15,419 nt of DNA, from contig JAOTWT010000018.1 of assembly GCA_029862725.1 (NCBI GenBank), positions 1 to 15,419 of the forward strand, in the 5' to 3' direction. Source of the stretch: Acidobacteriota bacterium (GTDB taxonomy: Bacteria; Acidobacteriota; Blastocatellia; Pyrinomonadales; Pyrinomonadaceae). The notes under the pieces were generated by a model. That model saw nothing but the letters and a program-made list of their open reading frames with translations, was not told the DNA's origin and ran no database searches. The translations under genes were made by a program, and so were the position numbers. Each line of letters opens with the position of its first letter. Positions within the stretch are counted from its first letter, which is position 1. Shown here piece after piece: positions 1 to 5,603 of the stretch.

Positions 1-443
1 AGGGAGGAATCGCCGATAAGAGCGCAAACGTGAAAATCCTCACCCTTACGGTCACGCGCGGCAGCCATTCCCAGTGCGGCGGAGATCGAAGTCGAAGCGT
101 GGCCGGCGCCAAAGGTATCGTATTTGGATTCGTCCCTTTTCAAGAAAGGGCTCAAGCCGCCGTATTGCTTGATCGAGCTCATCTCGTCGCGGCGACCGGT
201 CAGGATTTTATGAGCGTAGGCCTGGTGGCCGACATCCCAAACCAGACGATCTCTCGGAGTATCGAACGCATAGTGCATCGCGACCGCCAGTTCCACGGCT
301 CCAAGCGAAGCGCCCGTGTGCCCGCCGATGCGCGAACAAGTTTCAAGAATAAACTGCCGAACCTCGTCGGCAACTTCCTGAAGGTCTTCAATCCTCAGTT
401 GCCGTAAGTCATCGGGTGATTCGATTTCTGAAATAAATCTCAT
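1..443 (-). CDS. dxs: 1-deoxy-D-xylulose-5-phosphate synthase, N-terminal part (3' end beyond window)
   Basis: Cytoplasmic thiamine-diphosphate enzyme that condenses pyruvate and glyceraldehyde 3-phosphate into DXP, the first step of the MEP isoprenoid pathway. The reading frame from the ATG at 443-441 is open to the window edge and gives 147 residues plus two bases. Visible Dxs hallmarks are GGHTGASLGAVEL (residues 40-52, with His42 matching the catalytic His of the family), VWDVGHQAYAHKILTGR (about 68-84), a GGLSPFLKR-like segment, and FGAGHASTSISAALGMA. The start fits because family alignment begins within the first 20 residues and a promoter lies 30 bases upstream. One oddity: the ThDP-binding GDG motif reads Gly-Asp-Ser (144-146). 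The rest of the enzyme lies outside the window, so completeness cannot be judged. Family assignment is very secure. Confidence 0.95.
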   Translation of the reverse strand, partial: MRFISEIESPDDLRQLRIEDLQEVADEVRQFILETCSRIGGHTGASLGAVELAVAMHYAFDTPRDRLVWDVGHQAYAHKILTGRRDEMSSIKQYGGLSPFLKRDESKYDTFGAGHASTSISAALGMAAARDRKGEDFHVCALIGDSS

Positions 444-473
444 TTCGTTACCTGTACTTATGCCGAAACACGC

Positions 474-502
474 ATTTTATCTTTCCAATAATGAAATGTT
501 AA
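474..502 (-). promoter_or_regulatory. Sigma-70-type promoter for dxs
   Basis: Read on the minus strand there is TTAACA (502-497, five of six matches to TTGACA), a 17-base spacer, then TAAAAT (479-474, five of six matches to TATAAT). Transcription would begin near 467, leaving a leader of about 24 bases before the dxs ATG at 443. The only ribosome-binding hint in that leader is AGGTAA. Spacing and position are good; this is pattern matching only. Confidence 0.55.
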
Positions 503-594
503 ATGACAAATCTGGGTTTTTGACTGAAATTTTTGAACCTTTTGATCTGCGGGAGCGTCTAAGGGAGCAGAACAAGTCTTAATATGCACTGGAT

Positions 595-599
595 GGGAG
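595..599 (+). promoter_or_regulatory. Ribosome binding site that decides the Spy-like start
   Basis: GGGAG lies eight bases before the ATG at 608. The earlier in-frame ATG at 584 has no such motif, and using it would put eight extra polar residues before the signal peptide. The start at 608 is therefore preferred. Confidence 0.6.
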
Positions 600-607
600 A
601 TTTATTT

Positions 608-1168
608 ATGTCAATAAGACGTCATTTTTTATCATTTTTGGGGCTGGTTTTTGTATTTACAGCGTTTTCGGCCGTCACCTATGCACAGGAAACGAGCGAT
701 ACAAAGACAGATAATGCGGAAAAGTCGAGGATCGAGGGCCGGAAGGGTCAGTTTGGCCGAAAGGGAAGATCGGGATTTCGTGGAGGCCGCGGCCATCACG
801 GCATGGTTCGCGGGCTGCACAAGCTCGATCTGACGGAGCCGCAGAAGGCTCAGATCAAAACCATTATGGAAACCCATATACTCGGCCAGCAGCCCTTCCG
901 CGAAGAAATGAGGTCTCTCGTGATGAAAATGAGGGACGGTACCGGTACGGAGGACGACAAGGCGCGAATCGCAGAACTTCGGGCTCAAAAAAGGGAGGCC
1001 TCCGAACAGGTAAAGAATTCCATTCTTGCGGTCCTGACGCCGGAACAGCTTCAGAAAATGGAGCAAATGAAGGCGGAAAGAAAGCAAAGGATGGAAGAAC
1101 GCCGGCAACGCTGGATGGAACGAAAGCAACAGCAGAAGCCAGTCGAGCCGACAAAGACGGACAACTAA
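608..1168 (+). CDS. Spy/CpxP-like LTXXQ-motif periplasmic protein
   Basis: The product has 186 residues. Residues 1-26 form a signal peptide (two arginines, hydrophobic core, likely cleavage after TYA before QE), so the mature protein should be periplasmic. Next comes a basic Gly/Arg/His-rich stretch (about 44-70), then a helical region with two LTXXQ motifs, LTEPQ at 75-79 and LTPEQ at 143-147. The C-terminal tail (about 148-180) is highly charged, rich in Lys, Arg, Glu and Gln, and probably an extended helix. Spy and CpxP family members are small ATP-independent periplasmic chaperones or envelope-stress modulators, and these paired motifs define the family. The Gly/Arg/His stretch and the basic tail differ from E. 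coli Spy and could bind metal or nucleic acid; that is a guess. The gene is monocistronic, diverging from dxs and ending at a strong terminator. The product is probably a chaperone or stress sensor; exact role unknown. Confidence 0.8.
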   Translation: MSIRRHFLSFLGLVFVFTAFSAVTYAQETSDTKTDNAEKSRIEGRKGQFGRKGRSGFRGGRGHHGMVRGLHKLDLTEPQKAQIKTIMETHILGQQPFREEMRSLVMKMRDGTGTEDDKARIAELRAQKREASEQVKNSILAVLTPEQLQKMEQMKAERKQRMEERRQRWMERKQQQKPVEPTKTDN

Positions 1169-1200
1169 TTTTCGGCAATTAGTTGGTTCTCCTTAAATGT

Positions 1201-1243
1201 AAACAAGAGCACCGCGGGGAAGCCCGGGGTGCTCTTGTTTTTT
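1201..1243 (+). terminator. Rho-independent terminator of the Spy-like gene
   Basis: A perfect 13-base-pair stem (1201-1213 with 1228-1240, arms AAACAAGAGCACC and GGTGCTCTTGTTT) has a 14-base loop that can itself pair GGG with CCC. The T-run spans 1238-1243. It begins 32 bases after the stop codon. The other strand has only a weak T-tract, so it may partly stop minus-strand transcription from the ars operon as well. Confidence 0.92.
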
Positions 1244-1563
1244 CAGTTCTTTAAGGAAGTTGTCATGGCTTTATGTGCTGATCGTAAAAAAGGCCATGGA
1301 ATCCAGTTGCGGAATCTTTAGCATTCGCGTTGCCTTTGGCACCGGCGGGGCCGTGTCTATTGATCGCTTCGTCAGAGAAACGCGTCAAAGGCGCGACATG
1401 AATTAGCGCGTTTTGGAGGGCGAAGCGCGAAGCCCCTGTAAGAGGCGATACAAAAAGTCAGATTGGCCCCGGCAGGGGCTGCGCCGTATTCCGGGGCTTG
1501 TAAAACATGGTCCTGGATACCTGACTCTTTGTTAAATGGGATTTCAAATTCGTAGCGCCCTAA
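1244..1563. repeat. Gene-free region with a cluster of short inverted repeats
   Basis: No open frame of convincing length or composition was found here on either strand. The right half holds several competing inverted repeats: AGCCCCTG (1431-1438) with CAGGGGCT (1473-1480); GCCCC (1466-1470) with GGGGC (1475-1479); CCCCGG (1467-1472) with CCGGGG (1491-1496); and AGTCAG (1456-1461) with CTGACT (1521-1526) enclosing the last two. On the left, CATGGC near 1264 can pair imperfectly with GGCCATG near 1294. This could be the structured 3' region of the ars operon transcript, a dispersed intergenic repeat of the REP type, or a decayed element. No second copy is visible in this window, so it cannot be called a family. 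Confidence 0.3.
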
Positions 1564-1992
1564 CTATTCCTTTTCAATTTGATTCAGGAACTCGGGCAGG
1601 TAATCGCGGATCTCATTCCTGACTCTTCGAAAAGCCGCGAGCCTCTCCTCTTCGCCTCCTTCAACAGCGGCGGGATCCGGAAAAGCATGGTGAATAAGTC
1701 TCGTCGAGGCGGGGAAGTACGGGCAGTCGGTTTTCGCGTTATCGCAGACGGTCAGTACGAACTCGATCTGTTGGTTCGCAAACTCAAAAACGGATTTTGA
1801 ACGGTGATTCGAAATATCGATTCCGATTTCCGCCAATGCCTTTATCGCTTCAGGACGGACAATGCTCGGTACGGTTCCCGCGCTAAACACCTCGTAGGTC
1901 TCGCCCGCGAGGTCTTTCAGCAGGCCTTCTGCCATCTGACTGCGGGCCGAATTGCCGGTACAAAGAATCAAAACTCGCTTTCGTGCAGTCAT
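1564..1992 (-). CDS. arsC: Arsenate reductase, thioredoxin-coupled low-molecular-weight phosphatase type
   Basis: Reduces arsenate to arsenite in the cytoplasm so that the pump encoded just upstream can export it. The 142-residue product carries the phosphatase P-loop CTGNSAR (Cys11 to Arg17, CX5R), the redox pair Cys83 and Cys90 in CDNAKTDCP, and the DP acid motif at 106-107. These correspond to the Cys10/Cys82/Cys89 triad of the thioredoxin-linked ArsC of Staphylococcus aureus and separate it from the glutaredoxin-linked E. coli type. All three cysteines are present, so the enzyme should be active. It is the last gene of the ars operon; its ATG lies three bases after the ACR3 stop codon, so the two are probably translationally coupled. 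Ordinary tyrosine phosphatases of this fold lack the Cys83/Cys90 pair, so the arsenate assignment is strong. Confidence 0.95.
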   Translation of the reverse strand: MTARKRVLILCTGNSARSQMAEGLLKDLAGETYEVFSAGTVPSIVRPEAIKALAEIGIDISNHRSKSVFEFANQQIEFVLTVCDNAKTDCPYFPASTRLIHHAFPDPAAVEGGEEERLAAFRRVRNEIRDYLPEFLNQIEKE

Positions 1993-1995
1993 ATT

Positions 1996-3081
1996 TCAGG
2001 TATTTTCCAGACTTTCAATTGTTGGAGAAGAAGCAAAATATTTGCCGCGCAGCCAGATTGCGACGCTAACCAAACCAATTAGGACGGGAACTTCAACGAG
2101 CGGGCCGATAACAGCGGCAAATGCAACACCGGAACTTATTCCAAATACTGCGACAGACACGGCGATTGCGAGTTCAAAGTTGTTGCTGGCTGCGGTAAAA
2201 GAGAGCGTGGCCGTTTTTGAATAGTCGGCACCGACAGCCTTACCCATTAAAAAGCTTATAAAAAACATGACGACAAAATAGATCAAGAGCGGTATCGCAA
2301 TACGCAGGACATCCATCGGAAGCTCCACAATCAACCCACCTTTGAGGCTAAACATCACGACGATCGTAAAAAGTAGAGCGATCAAGGTCAACGGGGAAAT
2401 CCTCGGAATGAACTCGCCTGTAAACCAGTCCACACCTTTTACCCTGATAAGAACAAACCGCGTCAACATTCCCGCGAAAAACGGGATTCCCAGATAGATC
2501 AGGACGCTTTCTGCAATCTGCCAGGTGCTGATCTCAACAATGCTGCCGGCAAAACCAAAGACGGGAAGCAAAATACTCAGGAAGAACCATGCGTAGACGC
2601 TGTAGAAAAGAACCTGAAACACGGAATTAAAAGCAACCAGTCCCGCCGCGTACTCGGTATCGCCGTCAGCGAGTTCGTTCCAGACGATTACCATCGCGAT
2701 GCACCGTGCGAGACCGATCATTATCAATCCGACCATATATTCCGGGTAACCGCTCAGAAAGGCGATCGCCAGGAAAAACATGACCGTTGGTCCGATGATC
2801 CAATTTTGGATCAGCGACAGTCCGAGGATCTTGGTGTTTCGAAAAACCTCCCCCAATTCCTCATACCGGACCTTTGCAAGCGGCGGGTACATCATGACGA
2901 TGAGGCCGATCGCAATGGGAATATTGGTTGTTCCGATCTGAAACCGATTGATAAACGCTTCGGTGCCTTGAAAGAAATAGCCGATAGCAACGCCAAATAG
3001 CATCGCAATAAATATCCAAAGCGTCAGGAATCTATCCAAAAAGGACAGACGCTTGCGCGGTCCGCATTCAATACTACCCAT
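1996..3081 (-). CDS. acr3: ACR3-family arsenite efflux permease
   Basis: Inner-membrane carrier that exports arsenite using the proton gradient, without needing an ATPase. The product has 361 residues and about ten hydrophobic segments, as expected for the family. It starts in the family manner (SFLDRFLTLWIFIAMLFGVAIG, split here as SFLDRFLTLW then IFIAMLFGVAIG, residues 13-34). The conserved metalloid cysteine is Cys127 in RCIAMV, followed by WNELADGD, and the conserved glutamate is in NNFELAIAV of a late helix. The ATG at 3081 is chosen because AGGAA lies in front of it and homology begins here. A longer frame from 3147 would run into the upstream gene and adds 22 basic residues unlike the family. 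The gene lies ten bases after the PLP-enzyme stop and three bases before arsC. Confidence 0.95.
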   Translation of the reverse strand: MGSIECGPRKRLSFLDRFLTLWIFIAMLFGVAIGYFFQGTEAFINRFQIGTTNIPIAIGLIVMMYPPLAKVRYEELGEVFRNTKILGLSLIQNWIIGPTVMFFLAIAFLSGYPEYMVGLIMIGLARCIAMVIVWNELADGDTEYAAGLVAFNSVFQVLFYSVYAWFFLSILLPVFGFAGSIVEISTWQIAESVLIYLGIPFFAGMLTRFVLIRVKGVDWFTGEFIPRISPLTLIALLFTIVVMFSLKGGLIVELPMDVLRIAIPLLIYFVVMFFISFLMGKAVGADYSKTATLSFTAASNNFELAIAVSVAVFGISSGVAFAAVIGPLVEVPVLIGLVSVAIWLRGKYFASSPTIESLENT

Positions 3082-3088
3082 CTGTTGT

Positions 3089-3093
3089 TTCCT
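3089..3093 (-). promoter_or_regulatory. ACR3 ribosome binding site overlapping the preceding stop codon
   Basis: On the minus strand AGGAA ends eight bases before the ACR3 ATG (3081-3079). It shares its first two bases with the last two of the TAG stop of the upstream PLP-enzyme gene (3094-3092). Ribosomes ending the first gene would sit on this site, favouring coupled translation. Confidence 0.55.
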
Positions 3094-4270
3094 ATAGTCT
3101 TTCGAGAGCCGACAGGATATCTTTTTCAATATCACCCTTGTCTTCAATTCCGACAGAAAGCCGGATAAGGCCCTCCGATATGCCCGCCGTTTTGCGTTCT
3201 TCTTTACTTAAAACCGCGTGCGTCATCGAAGCCGAATGCTGGGCAATCGATTCGACACCGCCAAGGGAGGTCGCGATGGAAATCAAGTCGAGGCCGTTCA
3301 TAAACGCCTTCCCCTCTTCGAAGCCGCCGAGATCAAATGAGACCATGCCACCGAAACCGCGCATCTGCTTCTTTGCGACCTCGTGATTCGAATGCGTTTC
3401 CAATCCCGGATAAAAGACCTCCTTGACCTTTGGATGGGACGACAAAGAGTCCGCGATGAAGGATGCGTTTTCATTGTGCTGGCGCATTCTCAAAGCAAGT
3501 GTCTTGATTCCTCTTAGAACGAGCCACGCGACCTGCGGCGCGATGTTGCCGCCAAAATATTTATTGGTGCTGTGCCGGATACGCTCGATAAATTCGGAAC
3601 TCCCGGCCACTACACCGGCCGTAAGATCACTGTGTCCGCCCAGATACTTCGTCGCCGAATGGATCGACAAATCCACCCCGAGCCGCAGGGGCCTTTGGTT
3701 AAACGGAGTCGCAAATGTGTTGTCGGCGATGGTGATGATCTCCTGGGCACGTGCGAATTCCGTGACTGCTTCGATTTCCGTGATGTTTAGCAGCGGGTTC
3801 GAAGGAGTTTCAATCCAAATTACACGTGTCGTGTCTTTGATCGCGGCCTGATAATTCGCGGGATTCTTAGCGTTAACGTAGCTTATCTCCAACCCGAAAT
3901 TGTCGGAAAGATAGTGAAACAGCGAATTCGATGTCGAATACATGGACTCTGGCGCGATGAGGTGATCACCGGATCTAATGACGCTCATCAGTGCCGATGA
4001 GATCGCGGCCATACCCGAGGCGAGTGCAATCGCGTCCTCGCCGTGTTCGAGCGCCGCAACCGCCTTCTCCAGCGCTTCCTGTGTCGGATTACCAAGACGC
4101 CCGTAGAAGTACCCGTGCTTCTCGTAGTTATGCACCGCCGCGCCTTCCGCGGCATCTTCAAATGCAAATACGGAGGCGTTATAAATGGGAACGGAAGCCG
4201 CCCCGTGATGCGACCTGCGGTCCATTCCCGCATGCACGCTGGTTGTAAAGATCGAATCCGCTTTTTTCAT
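3092..4270 (-). CDS. Trans-sulfuration-family PLP enzyme (cystathionine gamma-synthase/lyase or methionine gamma-lyase type) inside the ars operon
   Basis: The 392-residue protein belongs to the Cys/Met metabolism PLP-enzyme family and has the usual length. Visible cofactor and substrate residues: YGR at 56-58 (phosphate contact from the partner subunit), SGM at 85-87, Tyr111, Asp183 in ADNTF, SATK with the PLP lysine at 208, SLGGVES at 335-341, and the carboxylate-binding Arg370. Family members make or break C-S bonds (cystathionine formation or cleavage, methionine cleavage to methanethiol). The segment after Tyr111 reads STSNSLF. It lacks the cysteine typical of methionine gamma-lyase (YGCT) and the YGGT of standard cystathionine enzymes, so the substrate cannot be read off. 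It lies 28 bases after arsI and ten before acr3, which puts it in the arsenic operon. It may supply cysteine or sulfide for arsenic detoxification, or act on an organoarsenic or sulfur metabolite; both are inferences. Confidence 0.88.
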   Translation of the reverse strand: MKKADSIFTTSVHAGMDRRSHHGAASVPIYNASVFAFEDAAEGAAVHNYEKHGYFYGRLGNPTQEALEKAVAALEHGEDAIALASGMAAISSALMSVIRSGDHLIAPESMYSTSNSLFHYLSDNFGLEISYVNAKNPANYQAAIKDTTRVIWIETPSNPLLNITEIEAVTEFARAQEIITIADNTFATPFNQRPLRLGVDLSIHSATKYLGGHSDLTAGVVAGSSEFIERIRHSTNKYFGGNIAPQVAWLVLRGIKTLALRMRQHNENASFIADSLSSHPKVKEVFYPGLETHSNHEVAKKQMRGFGGMVSFDLGGFEEGKAFMNGLDLISIATSLGGVESIAQHSASMTHAVLSKEERKTAGISEGLIRLSVGIEDKGDIEKDILSALERL

Positions 4271-4298
4271 GGAACAAAACTACATAAAGAAGACCGGC

Positions 4299-4847
4299 TT
4301 AGCAACAGCCCTGTTTTGCGTCGGAGGCAGCGGGAGCAGTATCCGTTTGGAGCTTGCTTTCGCTACGGCTGATGCCGACGAAGTCTCCGTCGCAGCAGGT
4401 TGATTCCTTTTCGTCCATAGATTCAACGTCTTCAAGAACGACAAAGGCCTCCCATTCGTTTCCGTCCGGATCCCTGACCCAGGTCTTGTCCTGGCGCGCA
4501 TAACAACACGTGACGTCCATCTCGTCGGCCGTGACCAGACCCGCCTCCGTCCAGCGCCGCTTAAACTCATGTACTTTTTCCGACGAATCAACCTGAAGGC
4601 CGAGGTGCGACAGCGAGCCGCCCGCGTCGACGTGCCTTTCGTTGAGAGCAAGATTGAGCGGCGGATCCGCTATATCGAACTTCGCATAACCGGATTTTGG
4701 GATCTCTATTTCGGTGTCGCTGCCGGGTACCTTCACATCCCGTCCTTCCGCTTTAATCAGTTTCAGCGGCTTGGTTCCGAACATCCGCCCGTAAAACTCA
4801 ACGCTCTTTTCAATGTCACTTACGTTCAAAGAAATATGTACTTTCAT
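4299..4847 (-). CDS. arsI: ArsI/CadI-family dioxygenase (C-As lyase-like), with insertion and cysteine-rich tail
   Basis: A vicinal-oxygen-chelate (glyoxalase-fold) protein of 182 residues. ArsI enzymes use Fe(II) and oxygen to cut the C-As bond of trivalent methyl- and aromatic arsenicals, giving arsenite. Candidate iron ligands are His4 (KVHISLNV), His81 (SHLGLQV) and Glu133 (NEWEAF). The arsenic-binding vicinal pair is Cys114-Cys115 (DVTCCYARQDKTWV). The core DPPLNLALNE segment (61-70) is typical. Compared with the described Bacillus enzyme (His5, His62, Cys96-Cys97, Glu115 as I recall them) the later residues are displaced by about 18. This fits an insertion near residues 32-53. The tail (148-182) adds two more vicinal pairs, Cys151-152 and Cys181-182. 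It is the first gene of the operon, with AGAGGGG before the ATG. Since no arsM is visible, it may act on arsenicals taken up from outside. It could also be a CadI-like metal protein. Confidence 0.85.
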   Translation of the reverse strand: MKVHISLNVSDIEKSVEFYGRMFGTKPLKLIKAEGRDVKVPGSDTEIEIPKSGYAKFDIADPPLNLALNERHVDAGGSLSHLGLQVDSSEKVHEFKRRWTEAGLVTADEMDVTCCYARQDKTWVRDPDGNEWEAFVVLEDVESMDEKESTCCDGDFVGISRSESKLQTDTAPAASDAKQGCC

Positions 4848-4871
4848 AATTATTACCCCTCTCTAAATTCA

Positions 4872-4910
4872 TATACGTATAAACATATATGTTAAGACGA
4901 ATATATTCGT
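4872..4910. promoter_or_regulatory. Three adjacent palindromes, likely ArsR operator region
   Basis: Three perfect palindromes lie in the arsR/arsI divergent promoter region: TATACGTATA (4872-4881), AACATATATGTT (4882-4893) and ACGAATATATTCGT (4897-4910). The first two abut, and the third follows after three bases. ArsR-family dimers bind AT-rich inverted repeats overlapping their own promoters, so these are the natural candidates for autoregulation and control of the ars operon. On the minus strand TTAACA (4894-4889), 16 bases, then TATGAA may form the operon promoter buried within them; that promoter is a weaker guess. Confidence 0.6.
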
Positions 4911-4926
4911 TTGTCCGGGTTCTGTC

Positions 4927-4955
4927 AAGACAATTCGCGCCTGTTCTGATAAAAT
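4927..4955 (+). promoter_or_regulatory. Candidate arsR promoter giving a leaderless transcript
   Basis: AAGACA (4927-4932, four of six matches to TTGACA), a 17-base spacer and TAAAAT (4950-4955, five of six matches, preceded by TGA as in an extended -10) stand directly before arsR. The expected start of transcription falls at about 4962, the A of the ATG. No Shine-Dalgarno sequence precedes that ATG, which agrees with leaderless translation. Confidence 0.45.
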
Positions 4956-4961
4956 GTCGAC

Positions 4962-5417
4962 ATGGCGGTCAAGAAGACAAAGTTGGACGAGATGGAAACG
5001 GTTTTTGCCGCACTGGCCGACCAGACACGCCTGCGGCTCCTGAACCTGATGCGTGACGAAGAGGTTTGTGTTTGTTTTTTTACCGAGGTCTTAAACGAGA
5101 GCCAACCCAAGATTTCGAGACATTTGGCCTATCTTCGGAAAGCGGGACTGGTTGATTCCCGCCGCGAGGGCAAATGGGTGCACTACGGGATCTCAGATCG
5201 GTTGGATCCGATGGCGAGGACCGTTCTGGACAATGTTCTGGAATGGCTTGGAAGTCAGGAAGTAATGACCCGGGAGCACGAGGAACTTGTCGCGGCATGC
5301 TGCTCGCTCGATGTTCCGGTTACAATCGCACGTGCGCCAAAGCCGGAGGCACTCGTTGAGCGTGAGGAAATCGCAAGACCGAAACCTGAACCGGAAATCG
5401 AAACCTATCTACTTTGA
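4962..5417 (+). CDS. arsR: ArsR-family arsenic-responsive repressor
   Basis: A winged-helix repressor of 151 residues, expected to leave its operator when it binds As(III) or Sb(III). The domain spans about residues 9-100: FAALADQTRLRLL opens it, the recognition helix region is SQPKISRHLAYLRKAGLV (48-65), and the wing follows at RREGKWVHYGI. The inducer site is EEVCVCFF with Cys36 and Cys38, as in the CVC motif of plasmid R773 ArsR. A second vicinal pair, Cys113-Cys114 (VAACCSLD), lies after the domain, recalling repressors that bind arsenic through C-terminal cysteines. The last 35 residues are a Pro/Glu/Arg-rich tail, probably disordered. The gene is divergent from arsI and has the three palindromes upstream. 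The end overlaps the convergent DUF5522 gene by nine bases, and no terminator is visible. Confidence 0.95.
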   Translation: MAVKKTKLDEMETVFAALADQTRLRLLNLMRDEEVCVCFFTEVLNESQPKISRHLAYLRKAGLVDSRREGKWVHYGISDRLDPMARTVLDNVLEWLGSQEVMTREHEELVAACCSLDVPVTIARAPKPEALVEREEIARPKPEPEIETYLL

Positions 5418-5603
5418 CGTGAATTTTTCGCCGGATTCGTATGGGCAGTGGCGGCAGCCGTTGTCACAGCAAAATCCGCGTTCCCGGAGAAAGCGGGCTG
5501 TCAGCACCATCAGTCCACCGTCGAAGTAATAGTCGACACCTTCCTCGAGCTGCGTCGCGGACCGGTTCTCAGTTTCTGCCGTTTTTGCCTCCTTCATACT
5601 CAA
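5409..5603 (-). CDS. DUF5522-family small cysteine-rich protein
   Basis: A 64-residue protein. After a short acidic N-terminus it has the family signature DYYFDGGLMVLTARFL (about 24-39) followed by RGFCCDNGCRHCPYE (about 42-56). This has four cysteines and one histidine in a zinc-ribbon-like or metal-binding arrangement. I recognise the family by this signature; its function is not known to me. The ATG overlaps the TlyA stop as ATGA (5603-5600), so the gene is the coupled last cistron of the four-gene operon. An in-frame ATG two codons later is possible. Its stop overlaps the end of arsR on the other strand. Confidence 0.75.
   Translation of the reverse strand: MSMKEAKTAETENRSATQLEEGVDYYFDGGLMVLTARFLRERGFCCDNGCRHCPYESGEKFTSK

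Noticed and set aside
632..1129. Long open frame of 165 codons on the minus strand over the Spy-like gene
   Set aside because: Shadow of the real gene. The Spy-like frame has a signal peptide, LTXXQ motifs, a ribosome site and a terminator; the shadow has none.
1244..1563. Small protein or transposase remnant
   Set aside because: Short frames such as one beginning at about 1264 on the plus strand and one from about 1325 on the minus strand stop within 20 codons and show no family motif.
3082..3147. N-terminal extension of ACR3 by 22 residues
   Set aside because: Overlaps the upstream PLP gene, is basic and unlike ACR3, while the ATG at 3081 has a ribosome site and begins where homology begins.
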